Source of the DNA: SHWB01 sp050246875
GTDB taxonomy: Bacteria; Pseudomonadota; Alphaproteobacteria; UBA6615
Direction: 5' to 3'
DNA length: 64,000 nt
Assembly (NCBI GenBank): GCA_050246875.1
Contig: JBFWVF010000010.1
Location: forward strand, 173,408-237,407
Shown: piece by piece, positions 8,508 to 16,734 of the stretch
Position numbering within the stretch: position 1 is the first letter of the stretch
How the letters are laid out: each line of letters opens with the position of its first letter
Position numbers and translations under genes: made by a program
Notes under the pieces: model-generated
What the model was told of the DNA's origin: nothing
Seen by the model: the letters and a program-made list of their open reading frames with translations, nothing else
The model's database searches: none

Positions 8508-9827
8508 TTACTTCAGTCCCTCCGGCCGGCCGACGACGACGACCGTCAGCTTCGCCGGGTCGAGGACCCGGCGGGCGACGCGCTGGATATCCTCCGCGCC
8601 GACGGCCTCGATCAAGGCGTTGCGCTTGTCGAGATAGTCGAGGCCAAGCTCCTCGAGCTGGACCGCCACCAGTGTCGCGGCGATCGCAGCTGTGTCGGTA
8701 AAGCGCAGCGGCCAGGTGCCCGTGATGTAGCGCTTGGCATCCGACAGTTCCTCCGGGCCAACGCCGTTGGCCGCGAGGTTCTGCCAGACGTCGCGGATCA
8801 CCGTCACCGATTCGCCAACCGCCGCATTGGTCGTCGCCGCGCCGCCGCCCCAGACGCCGGCGAAGTCGAACGGAGCAAGGTAGCTGTAGGCCGAATAGGC
8901 AAGCCCTCGCTTTTCGCGTACCTCGGTGTAAAGGCGCGAGCCGAACGTGCTGCCGCCGAGGACGTGGTTGAGGACCGTGGCGGCGTACCAGTCGGGATCG
9001 CTGCGCAGCAGGCCGGGCTGGGCGAACAGGATCGTCGACTGCGGCGTGGCGAGGTCGACGACGTGGGTACCGCCGTCGGCTGTCGGCGCGATCTTCTCCA
9101 GCCGGTAGGGCTCGCCGGTCGCAGGCAGGTCGGCGAAGGTGCGGTCGAGGAGTGCGCCAAGCTCCGCAGCGTCGATGTCGCCGACGACGCCGATGACCAG
9201 CGCGTCGCGCGCGAAACGGCGCGGTACGAAGGCGCGCAGATCGGCGGTGGTGACGGCACGCAGCGACTCCGGCGTGCCGCCGCGCGGCCGGCCGTAGGGG
9301 TGACCCGGAAACAGCCGCGCCCACAGGGTTCGGCTGGCGATGGCGTCGGGATCCTGCGCCTCGCGCGCGAGGCGGGTGAGAAGCTGAGCCCGCACGCGCT
9401 CGACCGGACGATCGTCGAAGCGCGGCAGGGTCAGCGCCAGGCCGAGCAGGCGGAATGCTTCGTCGCGATGGCGCGACAGCGTGCGCAGGCTCGCCTGCAT
9501 CGTGTCCTGGCCGGCGCTGAATGACAGCGAGATCGACAGATCCTCGAGCCGCGTCTGGAAGGTCTGCGAGTCGAGATCGCCGGCGCCCTCGTCGAGGGTC
9601 GTGGCGACGAGTTCGGCGAGACCTTCCTTGCCGGCGGGGTCCGTCGCGGCGCCGCCGCGAACGGCCAGCCGCAGCGAGACGATCGGCGCGAGGCGATCCT
9701 CGACCAGCCAGGCGACGATGCCGCCGGGGCTGACGACGCGCCTGATCTCCACCGCTTCGGCCGGCGTGGCCGACAGCGCGCAGACGACGAATACAAGCGC
9801 GGCGGCGAAATGCGCGAGCTTCCTCAT
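8508..9827 (-). CDS. M16 peptidase-like protein, non-catalytic subunit
   Basis: A 439-residue secreted M16 (insulinase/pitrilysin) family protein with an N-terminal signal peptide (MRKLAHFAAALVFVVCALSATPAEA). Where active members carry the zinc motif HxxEH, this one reads GLAELVATTLDEG, so it lacks all zinc ligands. It keeps the C-terminal M16 half with RxY-like REKRGLAYS. Such inactive chains pair with an active one to form a closed peptidase chamber. Its start overlaps the stop of the active partner by four bases, which supports a heterodimer. Confidence 0.87.
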   Translation of the reverse strand: MRKLAHFAAALVFVVCALSATPAEAVEIRRVVSPGGIVAWLVEDRLAPIVSLRLAVRGGAATDPAGKEGLAELVATTLDEGAGDLDSQTFQTRLEDLSISLSFSAGQDTMQASLRTLSRHRDEAFRLLGLALTLPRFDDRPVERVRAQLLTRLAREAQDPDAIASRTLWARLFPGHPYGRPRGGTPESLRAVTTADLRAFVPRRFARDALVIGVVGDIDAAELGALLDRTFADLPATGEPYRLEKIAPTADGGTHVVDLATPQSTILFAQPGLLRSDPDWYAATVLNHVLGGSTFGSRLYTEVREKRGLAYSAYSYLAPFDFAGVWGGGAATTNAAVGESVTVIRDVWQNLAANGVGPEELSDAKRYITGTWPLRFTDTAAIAATLVAVQLEELGLDYLDKRNALIEAVGAEDIQRVARRVLDPAKLTVVVVGRPEGLK

Positions 9828-11239
9828 CGCACTGCTCCCGCGTTACCGCGGGCCGGCGCGGGCGCCGGTCCCCGCTGGCCGCCGCCGCCTTCGCCGGCGG
9901 CCGGCAACAGCACGCCGGTCGTCGCGCCGGCCGGCCGCAGCACCGCGCGGGCTGCCTCCGCCACATCGGCCGGCGTGACGGCGGCGATGCGCTCGGGCCA
10001 CGCCTCGACGTCTTCCACGCCTTGTCCGACGGCAAGTGCCTGCCCGAGCACGCGCGCCGCCGCCGTGAGGTCGTCGCGCGCGAAGACCGCGCCGTCGACG
10101 AGGCGCTGGCGTGCACGCTCGACCTCGCCGGCCTCGACGCCGTCGGCCAGCAGCCGCGCGATCTCAGCCTCGAGCGCGGCGACGGCGCGGTCGAGCGGCA
10201 CGCCCGGCCGTGGCGCCAGCCAGACGCCGAAACTGCCAAGGTCCCACGCATCGCCGTCGTACCAGGCGCCGGCCGAGACGGCGACCTCCTGCTCGACGAC
10301 GAGGGCCCGGTAGAGCCGGCTGGTTGCGCCACCGCCGAGAACCTCGGACAGCATCTCCAGCGGATAGACCTGCGCGGTCGCTCCGGCGCGGTGGCTCGGT
10401 GCCACCCAGCGGCGGCTCCACGATGGCTGCTCGACACGGGCGTCGCTGAACGTCACGACGCGCGGCGCCATCTGTGGGGGTTCCGCCGGGCGCACGCGGG
10501 CCGGCACGGGCCGCGAGGGTATGACGCCATAGTAACGTTCCGCCAGTGCGCGCACGGCCATCGGCTCGACATCGCCAGCGACCACGAGGATGGCGTTATT
10601 GGGCGCGTACCAGGCGCGGTAGAAGTCGACGATGTCCGGGCGCGACAGCGCCTCGATCTCGTGCCGCCAGCCGATCACCGGAAGGCGGTAGGGATGGTTG
10701 AGCCATGCCGCGGCCTGAACCTGCTCCGACAGGATGCTGCGCGGATCGCTGTCGACGCGCGAGCCGCGCTCCTCCAGCACCACCTTGCGCTCCGGCTCGA
10801 TCTGCGCGTCCGTCAGCGTCAGGTTGGTCATGCGGTCGGCCTCGAGCTCCATGACCAGTTCGAGGCGGTCGGCAGCCACCGTCTGGTAATAGGCGGTGTA
10901 GTCCTGGCTGGTGAAGGCGTTCTCGCGGCCGCCGTTGCGGGCGACCAGCGCCGAGAATTCTCCGGGCGCGCGGCGCAGCGTGCCCTTGAACATCAGGTGT
11001 TCGAGGAAGTGCGCGATGCCAGACCGACCGGGCGGCTCGTCGGCGGCGCCCACCTTGTACCAGACCATATGCGTGACCACCGGCGCGCGGTGGTTCTCGA
11101 CCACCACCACCTCGAGGCCGTTCGGCAAGGTGAAATGCGTCGGCTCGAAGACCTTCGCCGAACCCGCATCGGGCAGGGCGAGGGCGGTGGCGACGAGGGC
11201 GAGGGCGGCTAACGGACGGGCCAGTGTCCGGCGCGTCAT
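9824..11239 (-). CDS. M16 zinc peptidase, catalytic subunit
   Basis: A 471-residue periplasmic metallopeptidase with a signal peptide ending near ...PDAGSA. The inverted zinc motif is intact as H77-F-L-E80-H81, and the third ligand lies in VVLEERGSR (E155/E156), about 75 residues on, as in pitrilysin-type enzymes. The C-terminal half contains the ATSRLYRALVVEQEVA segment of the second M16 domain. A longer upstream reading exists but lacks a signal peptide; the start at 11239 gives one. Coupled to the inactive partner downstream, it probably degrades peptides or processes a protein in the periplasm. Confidence 0.92.
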   Translation of the reverse strand: MTRRTLARPLAALALVATALALPDAGSAKVFEPTHFTLPNGLEVVVVENHRAPVVTHMVWYKVGAADEPPGRSGIAHFLEHLMFKGTLRRAPGEFSALVARNGGRENAFTSQDYTAYYQTVAADRLELVMELEADRMTNLTLTDAQIEPERKVVLEERGSRVDSDPRSILSEQVQAAAWLNHPYRLPVIGWRHEIEALSRPDIVDFYRAWYAPNNAILVVAGDVEPMAVRALAERYYGVIPSRPVPARVRPAEPPQMAPRVVTFSDARVEQPSWSRRWVAPSHRAGATAQVYPLEMLSEVLGGGATSRLYRALVVEQEVAVSAGAWYDGDAWDLGSFGVWLAPRPGVPLDRAVAALEAEIARLLADGVEAGEVERARQRLVDGAVFARDDLTAAARVLGQALAVGQGVEDVEAWPERIAAVTPADVAEAARAVLRPAGATTGVLLPAAGEGGGGQRGPAPAPARGNAGAVR

Positions 11240-11379
11240 GAACGGCCTCCCGGCGAGGGCTGACAGCGCGCGGAACGATGCCAACCCCCCGCCGGCGAAG
11301 CCGCGCCTGTCCACGATAGGGGCTCGCCCTCGGGGGCGCAATCGCGGCCGGGCCATGTCCGCCGGCGTGACGGGATCGC

Positions 11380-11407
11380 TTGTGCCGGCGCTCACGACCG
11401 CTAAGAT
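11380..11407 (+). promoter_or_regulatory. possible sigma-70-like promoter for the lipid A deacylase gene
   Basis: TTGTGC (11380-11385) and TAAGAT (11402-11407) are separated by 16 bases, about 35 bases upstream of the 11442 start. The -10 matches consensus at four of six positions and the -35 at three. It lies in the 200-base divergent gap that must also hold the M16 promoter. It is weak evidence by sequence alone. Confidence 0.3.
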
Positions 11408-11441
11408 GCGGCCCGCGGATTCGTCTTTGGGGGACAACGAC

Positions 11442-11954
11442 ATGGTACGGCGGGCCGGCCTCGTTGCGGGGACCGTTGGAGTGGCGATGGCGCTGACGCT
11501 GGCAAGCGCGGCGCCTGCGGCAGCGGACGATCCGGCCTTCGTGTCGGGCGGCATCGGCTGGTTCGACTTCGACGACGATAAGGATTCCGCCGACTTCCGG
11601 CTGGAGTACCGGCACGACGACAAGCTGCTCGGGCTGGTCAAGCCGTGGGGTGGCATCTCCATGAACTCCAATGGCGGTGTCTACACCGCCGTCGGCATCC
11701 TCATGGACATCTATTTCGGCCAGCGCATCGTGGTGACGCCGAGCTTCGGCCCCGGCCTCTACAAGCAAGGCAGCAGCAAGGACCTCGGCAATACAATCGA
11801 ATTCCGCTCGCAGATCGAGGCCGGCTGGCGCTTCGACAACCGTTCGCGCCTCTCGCTGGCGCTGAGCCACCTGTCGAACGCCGGCATCGGTAGCGTCAAC
11901 CCCGGGACCGAGATCATCACCCTCTACTACCACCACCCGGTCGGCGGAAACTGA
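11442..11954 (+). CDS. PagL-like lipid A 3-O-deacylase (acyloxyacyl hydrolase)
   Basis: A 170-residue outer-membrane beta-barrel hydrolase with a signal peptide cleaved after ...AAPAAA (about residue 28). PagL removes the 3-O-acyl chain from lipid A. The catalytic elements are present with family spacing: H143 and S145 in SHLSNAG, and E157 fourteen residues after the His, as in PagL (H126/S128/E140). Alternating hydrophobic strands occur between (VYTAVGILMDIYFG, RIVVTPSFGPGLY). A GGGG-rich ribosome-binding sequence sits nine bases before the ATG. Activity on this organism's lipid A is inferred. Confidence 0.82.
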   Translation: MVRRAGLVAGTVGVAMALTLASAAPAAADDPAFVSGGIGWFDFDDDKDSADFRLEYRHDDKLLGLVKPWGGISMNSNGGVYTAVGILMDIYFGQRIVVTPSFGPGLYKQGSSKDLGNTIEFRSQIEAGWRFDNRSRLSLALSHLSNAGIGSVNPGTEIITLYYHHPVGGN

Positions 11955-12012
11955 GCCGACGCGGCTTGCGGCACCCCGGCGCGGCGCGCAAGTCTCGCCG
12001 CCGGGAGGCGAG

Positions 12013-12792
12013 ATGGACCGGCGCGCCAACACAGCCCTGGTAACCGGCGCCGCCCGCCGCATCGGACGGGCGATCGCACGCGCGCTGGCCGCCGATGGCT
12101 GGGCCGTCGCCATCCACTGCCATGCCTCGACCGTCGATGCCGCGGCGGCTGTGGCGGCGATCGAGGCGGAAGGCGGCCGGGCCACGGCGTTGAGTGCCGA
12201 CCTTGCCGATCCGGCCGCCGCCGGGGCGCTGGTCGGTCGCGCCGCCGCCGCCCTCGGCCCGGTCGGGCTGGTCGTCAACAATGCCTCGCTGTTCGCCCCC
12301 GACACGGTCGCTACGCTGGCGCCCGGCGGCCTCGCCCGCCACATGGCGGTGAACGTGGAGGCGCCGCTGCTGCTGGCGCGCGCGCTGGCCGGCGCGCTGC
12401 CGGACGGCGCCGAAGGCGTCGTCGTCAACCTGCTCGACCAGAAACTCGCCAACCCGAATCCCGATTTCCTCTCCTACACGCTGTCGAAGGCGGCGCTGGC
12501 GGAGGCGACGCGGCTGCTGGCGATGGCGCTGGCGCCGCGCGTGCGCGTCGTCGGCGTGGCGCCCGGCCTGACCCTGCCGGCGCCGGGCCAGGACGCGGCA
12601 CAGTTCGCTGCCGTGCATGGCCGCACACCGCTTGGCCGTGGCGCCGGCCCGGACGATGTCGCTGGCGCCGTCGCCTGGCTGGCGCGCGCCCGCGCCGTCA
12701 CCGGCGTCACGGTACTGGTGGACGGTGGCCAGCACCTCGTGCCGAGTGCCACCGACGTGATGTTCCTGCCGGTCGGAGACAAATCGAAATGA
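12013..12792 (+). CDS. FolM/pteridine-reductase-like SDR
   Basis: A 259-residue short-chain reductase. The cofactor motif is TGAARRIG (11-18); the Arg instead of the usual Ser/Gly is a hallmark of pteridine reductases such as PTR1 and FolM. NNAS (89-92), the LDQK motif (141-144) and catalytic Y155/K159 (YTLSK) agree. It probably reduces dihydromonapterin or dihydrofolate with NADPH. It overlaps folB by four bases, which strongly supports a pterin role. Confidence 0.83.
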   Translation: MDRRANTALVTGAARRIGRAIARALAADGWAVAIHCHASTVDAAAAVAAIEAEGGRATALSADLADPAAAGALVGRAAAALGPVGLVVNNASLFAPDTVATLAPGGLARHMAVNVEAPLLLARALAGALPDGAEGVVVNLLDQKLANPNPDFLSYTLSKAALAEATRLLAMALAPRVRVVGVAPGLTLPAPGQDAAQFAAVHGRTPLGRGAGPDDVAGAVAWLARARAVTGVTVLVDGGQHLVPSATDVMFLPVGDKSK

Positions 12793-13208
12793 TCGCCCGC
12801 AGCGTGCCGGCGCGCGACAGCCTGGAAGCGGGCCTGCTGGCCGCCCATGGCGGCTTCCGGCGCATCTTCTTCCGCGACCTCGCGCTCGATGTCGCGATCG
12901 GTGCTCATGAATTCGAGCGCGGGCGCACGCAGCCGGTGCTGGTCTCGATCGATCTCTACCTGGTGCCCGGCCCGCCGCCGGCGAGCGATCGTCTGGACGC
13001 GGTGTTCGACTACGACCGCGTGCGCAGCGGCGTCATGGCACTGCTCGCGGACGGCCACATCGAGCTGCAGGAGACGCTGGTCGAACGCATCGCCGCCATG
13101 TGCCTTGCCTTCGCCGATGTCGTCGCCGTCCGCGTCTCGTCGCAGAAGACCACGGTCTACCCCGACGTCGCCGGCGTCGGCTACGAGGTGGTACGGGTCG
13201 GGGGCTGA
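12789..13208 (+). CDS. folB: dihydroneopterin aldolase
   Basis: A 139-residue FolB-type aldolase/epimerase of folate biosynthesis, converting dihydroneopterin to 6-hydroxymethyl-dihydropterin and glycolaldehyde. It shows the IGAHEFERGRTQPVLVSIDL block (with the conserved Glu), VFDYDRVRSGVMAL, the catalytic-region ETLVERIAA, and a C-terminal Lys in VSSQKTTVYPD. A roughly 25-residue N-terminal extension precedes the fold (FRRIFFRDL). It is translationally coupled to the FolM-like reductase (ATGA overlap). Other folate genes are not in the window. Confidence 0.88.
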   Translation: MIARSVPARDSLEAGLLAAHGGFRRIFFRDLALDVAIGAHEFERGRTQPVLVSIDLYLVPGPPPASDRLDAVFDYDRVRSGVMALLADGHIELQETLVERIAAMCLAFADVVAVRVSSQKTTVYPDVAGVGYEVVRVGG

Positions 13209-13215
13209 GGCCCGC

Positions 13216-14007
13216 TCATTCGGCGGCCAACGGCACGGGCGCGCGACTGCGACCGCACAGCACGGCGAGCGTCACGGTCGTCATCAGCGTCATGTCGTCG
13301 AACGGCTTGGTGACGATGAAGGACGGCTCGTGGCGATCGCCGGTGAGCAGCGTCTCGGGGGTGTCGGTGACGAACACCACCGGCATGGGCACGCTCGACA
13401 GGAGTTTTTGCACGGCGGCATAGCCGTCGCCGCCATGGCCGGACGCGCAGCCGGAGACCACGAGGTCGGGCCGCCGGTGCCGCGCCATGGCCACCGCGTC
13501 GGCCTGGTTCTTCACCGTGGCGATGACCTGGTGGCCCATGTCCTCGAGCACGTCGGCGACATAGGCGGCGACCAGCGGCTCGTCCTCCATCACCAGGGCG
13601 CGCAGGGCCGGGCGATAGCGCAGCTGCGTCTGGGCCGCACGGCAGCAGATGACCGCCTCGGCATAGTCCATGCGCAGGATTTCGGCCGCCTCGTGCAGGG
13701 AAAAGCGCTCGATCTGGACCAGCAGCAGGAGCTGGCGGCTACGCATCGGCAGGCCGGCATCGTCGTCGAGCGCCTCGAACGGCAGGGTCAAGTCGTGGAA
13801 CAGCCGGAACAGACCGAGGCGCACGTCCTGCGCCGGTGCCACCAGCGCCGACCAGTCCTGCAGCAGCACTTCGAGGCAGTTGCGCACATGGTGGTCGCCG
13901 GCCTCCTGGGACCCGCACAGGGCCCGCGCGTAACGGCGCAGATAGGGCAGTTCGCGCGCCACGGCGCGGGTCGCGTTGACGTCCTTCGTCGGGATCGTTC
14001 CGTGCAT
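13216..14007 (-). CDS. PhyR-type response regulator with degenerate receiver
   Basis: A 263-residue protein with the PhyR architecture of the alphaproteobacterial general stress response: a sigma-factor-like N-terminal domain (about 10-130, ELPYLRRYARALCGSQEAGD) and a C-terminal receiver (about 135-255). In PhyR, phosphorylation of the receiver frees the sigma-like domain to bind NepR. Here the acidic pocket (E141-D142-E143), T214 and K234 are kept, but the phosphoacceptor Asp is Gly186 (PDLVVSGCAS instead of the usual LVLADIQL). AGGAGG lies seven bases before the ATG. No nepR or ecfG gene is adjacent, unlike canonical loci. It is probably a phosphorylation-independent or decoy paralogue. Confidence 0.85.
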   Translation of the reverse strand: MHGTIPTKDVNATRAVARELPYLRRYARALCGSQEAGDHHVRNCLEVLLQDWSALVAPAQDVRLGLFRLFHDLTLPFEALDDDAGLPMRSRQLLLLVQIERFSLHEAAEILRMDYAEAVICCRAAQTQLRYRPALRALVMEDEPLVAAYVADVLEDMGHQVIATVKNQADAVAMARHRRPDLVVSGCASGHGGDGYAAVQKLLSSVPMPVVFVTDTPETLLTGDRHEPSFIVTKPFDDMTLMTTVTLAVLCGRSRAPVPLAAE

Positions 14008-14160
14008 CGCATCCTCCTGGCTGTCCGGTTCGGGCCGCAGGCGGCCGGTGCTTGCGACGGAGCCATTCTTCCCCGGACGGCGATGACCGCGGCGGAGCAA
14101 GGCTGTGACCAGTCGGTGGCAGGGCGGGGCGGCGGCGAGGCCGGCCGGCGACGGCGGGGC

Positions 14161-15084
14161 CTAGATCGGCCGCGGAAGGCCCGGCGTGCCGACGGCGCAA
14201 TCGAGCGCGGCGCGGTCCCAGGCGCCCAGGTCGGCGGCAGCGCGATACGTGCTGTCGAGGAAGGCCATCAGCGCGGCTTCGGGTTCGCCCGCCGCGCGCA
14301 CCGCCGCATAGGGCAGCACGAACTCGCCGAGCCGGCGGTGGAAACCCGCCGCGTCGGGCGCGACGCGCGCAGCGTCAAAGCCGGGCGGCGCCGGCCAGGC
14401 ATAGGCATAGAAGCTTGGCTCCTCGATGCCGCTGCCGCCGGGCCAGAAACCGGCGGACGAGACCTCGTGGCTGTAGGCCTCCCGGGTCACCGCGTCGGGC
14501 AGCGCCGGGATGCCGCCGGGGTGGGGTGGCGCGCGGCGGCCCGAAAACCGTGTCACGGCGAGGTCGAAACTGCCCCAGAACAGGTGCACCGGGCTGACCT
14601 TGCCGAGAAAGCCGGTGCGAAAGCGGCGCAGCACGCCGTCGATCAGCACCAGCGCGCGAAAATACCGCGTCACCGCATCGGCGTCGTAGGGGCGTGGCAC
14701 GTCGTCGCGTGCGAACGGCACCGGGTCGGCCACCTCGTTCGGGCTGCCGTGGAAGTCCGGGTTGGCGCCGATGGCACGCAGCAAGTCGCGGAAGCGGGCG
14801 TGGAATGTCGCGACCGACATCGGGCCGAGCGCCAGGGCGGCACGGCGACCGTCGGCGGCCCGGCCGGCGACCGTGTGGTCGACGAGGTCGAAGGCGATCT
14901 CGACGCCGCCCGCCGCGTCGGGCACCAGCCCGGTGGTCAGGCCGCGTCCGTTCACATAGAGCGTGGCGTGCCACGAATGGTTGACCCACGGCGTGCGGGC
15001 GAGCCGGTACTTGCCCACGATCTGCGTGTAGAGGTGCAGCGCGGTGCAGGTGTCGCGCCACGGCAGGTAGGAATGTCGGGCCAC
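14161..15084 (-). CDS. DUF5996 family protein
   Basis: A 307-residue protein matching the conserved blocks I associate with DUF5996: SWHATLYVNGRGLTTGLVP near the N-terminus, a central PNEVADPVPFARDD segment, GKVSPVHLFWGSFDLAVTRFSGR, and AYSHEVSSAGFWPGG followed by SFYAYAWP. The function of the family is not established. His- and Trp-rich conserved patches suggest an enzyme or ligand-binding protein. It has no signal peptide. It lies between the degenerate phyR and the phosphate transporter, with no overlap to either. Confidence 0.8.
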   Translation of the reverse strand: MARHSYLPWRDTCTALHLYTQIVGKYRLARTPWVNHSWHATLYVNGRGLTTGLVPDAAGGVEIAFDLVDHTVAGRAADGRRAALALGPMSVATFHARFRDLLRAIGANPDFHGSPNEVADPVPFARDDVPRPYDADAVTRYFRALVLIDGVLRRFRTGFLGKVSPVHLFWGSFDLAVTRFSGRRAPPHPGGIPALPDAVTREAYSHEVSSAGFWPGGSGIEEPSFYAYAWPAPPGFDAARVAPDAAGFHRRLGEFVLPYAAVRAAGEPEAALMAFLDSTYRAAADLGAWDRAALDCAVGTPGLPRPI

Positions 15085-15228
15085 ATCGCGGCATCATGCG
15101 CCGGACGGCCGGTGGGCGGCGAGGGGAAAGCGTGCCCGCCGGCATTCACGTCCCCCGGCCGACGCGATACCTTCGGCCCGCGGTCGCGCACGGCCGATAA
15201 CCGAATCGCGCCGGGCGCGGGGGGACTG

Positions 15229-16734
15229 GTGGCAAAGAGCACGCTCGACAAGGACCTGAAGAAGGTCGGCCAGCTCGAAATGGCGACCGCGTCGGTTGCC
15301 CGGTCGGTCGCCCCGTCCGGCCTCGCGGCGGCCTTCCTGTGCATCGTCCTGGCGGTCATCGCCTCGACCGTGGCCGAGGGACCGCTCGCCATCTTCGTCG
15401 TGATGGCCGCCGTGGTCGGCGGCTACATGGCGCTCAACATCGGCGCCAACGACGTTGCCAACAACATGGGGCCGGCGGTCGGCTCGCACGCCCTCACGCT
15501 GGCCGGCGCGCTCGCCATCGCCGCCATCTGCGAGGTCGCCGGCGCGCTGCTGGCCGGTGGCGACGTGGTGACGACGGTGTCGCGCGACATCATCCGACCC
15601 GACGCCACGCCCGGTACCGAGGAGTTCATCCTCGTGATGATGGCCAGCCTGCTGGCGGCGGCGATGTGGATCCACCTCGCGACCTATTTCGGCGCGCCGG
15701 TCTCGACGACGCACTCGGTCGTCGGCGGTGTGCTCGGCGCCGGCGTCGCGGCGGCGGGCTTCGCGGTGGTTTCGTGGCCGACGGTCGGCACGATCGCCGC
15801 GAGCTGGGTGATTTCGCCGCTGCTGGGCGGCATCGGCGCGGCGCTGCTGCTGGCGCTGATCCGCTGGACCATCCTGCGGCGGCCGGACCGCATCGCGGCG
15901 GCGCGCACCTGGGTGCCGATCTTCGTCGCGCTGATGGCTGGCGTGTTCGCCATGTACCTGGCGTCGAAGGGCCTGTCGCGCGTCTGGCGACCGGGCACCG
16001 CCATCGTCCTGGTCCTGGGAGCCGGCGCTTTCCTGCTGACGTGGCTGGCGGCGCGGCCATGGGTCGTGCGCCGTTCCCACCCGGAGCACGATCGCCGCAA
16101 GGACATCAACCGCATGTTCGTGCTGCCGCTCATCGTCTCGGCCGCCCTGCTGTCGTTCGCGCACGGCGCCAACGACGTGGCCAATGCGGTCGGGCCGCTC
16201 GCCGCCATCGTCGCGGCGGCGCAGGCCGGCAGCACGGAGCTGACGAACGTGGCGATCCCGCTCTGGGTCATGACGATCGGCGCCGTCGGTATCGCCATCG
16301 GCCTCGCCCTGTTCGGGCCGAAGGTGATCCGCACGGTCGGCGAGCGCATCACCAAGCTCGACCCGCTGCGCGCCTACTGCGTGGCACTGTCGGCGGCCGG
16401 CACCGTCCTCGTCGCCTCCGCGCTGGGCCTGCCGGTGTCGTCGACCCATATCGCGGTCGGCGGCGTCTTCGGCGTCGGCCTGATTCGCGAGCGCTGGCGC
16501 AATCGCGGCATTCCCAGCCGGGCGGTACAGCCGCGCACGCATTTCCTCAAGGTGTCGGCGCTCAACACGACGCCTGACGAAGCTGTCACGCGGTACCAGA
16601 AGCGCGAACGCCGCCGCCTCGTCCGCCGCCAGCATCTGCTCGGCATCGCCGCCGCATGGGTCATCACCGTGCCGGCGACGGCGTCGGGCGCGGCGCTGCT
16701 CTACCTGGTGCTCGCCTACGCGACCGGGCTTTGA
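15229..16734 (+). CDS. pit: inorganic phosphate transporter, PiT family
   Basis: A 501-residue inner-membrane low-affinity phosphate:H+ symporter of the PiT/PHO-4 family. Both inverted-repeat signatures are present: ALNIGANDVANNMGPAVGS (about residue 66) and FAHGANDVANAVGP (about 310), each followed by SST-type motifs (PVSTTHS and PVSSTHI). About ten to twelve helices are predicted, and length matches PitA. The start is a GTG after a GGGGG run; a longer reading upstream runs through unrelated genes. No phoU homologue is adjacent. Its 3' end overlaps the convergent NUDIX gene by 19 bases. Confidence 0.92.
   Translation: MAKSTLDKDLKKVGQLEMATASVARSVAPSGLAAAFLCIVLAVIASTVAEGPLAIFVVMAAVVGGYMALNIGANDVANNMGPAVGSHALTLAGALAIAAICEVAGALLAGGDVVTTVSRDIIRPDATPGTEEFILVMMASLLAAAMWIHLATYFGAPVSTTHSVVGGVLGAGVAAAGFAVVSWPTVGTIAASWVISPLLGGIGAALLLALIRWTILRRPDRIAAARTWVPIFVALMAGVFAMYLASKGLSRVWRPGTAIVLVLGAGAFLLTWLAARPWVVRRSHPEHDRRKDINRMFVLPLIVSAALLSFAHGANDVANAVGPLAAIVAAAQAGSTELTNVAIPLWVMTIGAVGIAIGLALFGPKVIRTVGERITKLDPLRAYCVALSAAGTVLVASALGLPVSSTHIAVGGVFGVGLIRERWRNRGIPSRAVQPRTHFLKVSALNTTPDEAVTRYQKRERRRLVRRQHLLGIAAAWVITVPATASGAALLYLVLAYATGL

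Noticed and set aside
12847..15228. Plus-strand open frame running through folB, the PhyR-like gene and DUF5996 into the phosphate transporter
   Set aside because: The upstream part is low-complexity and crosses genes on the other strand; only the section after the GTG at 15229 is protein-like.
14066..16635. Long minus-strand frames opposite the PiT gene
   Set aside because: Arg/His/Gln-rich and without motifs; the plus-strand PiT signatures are unambiguous.
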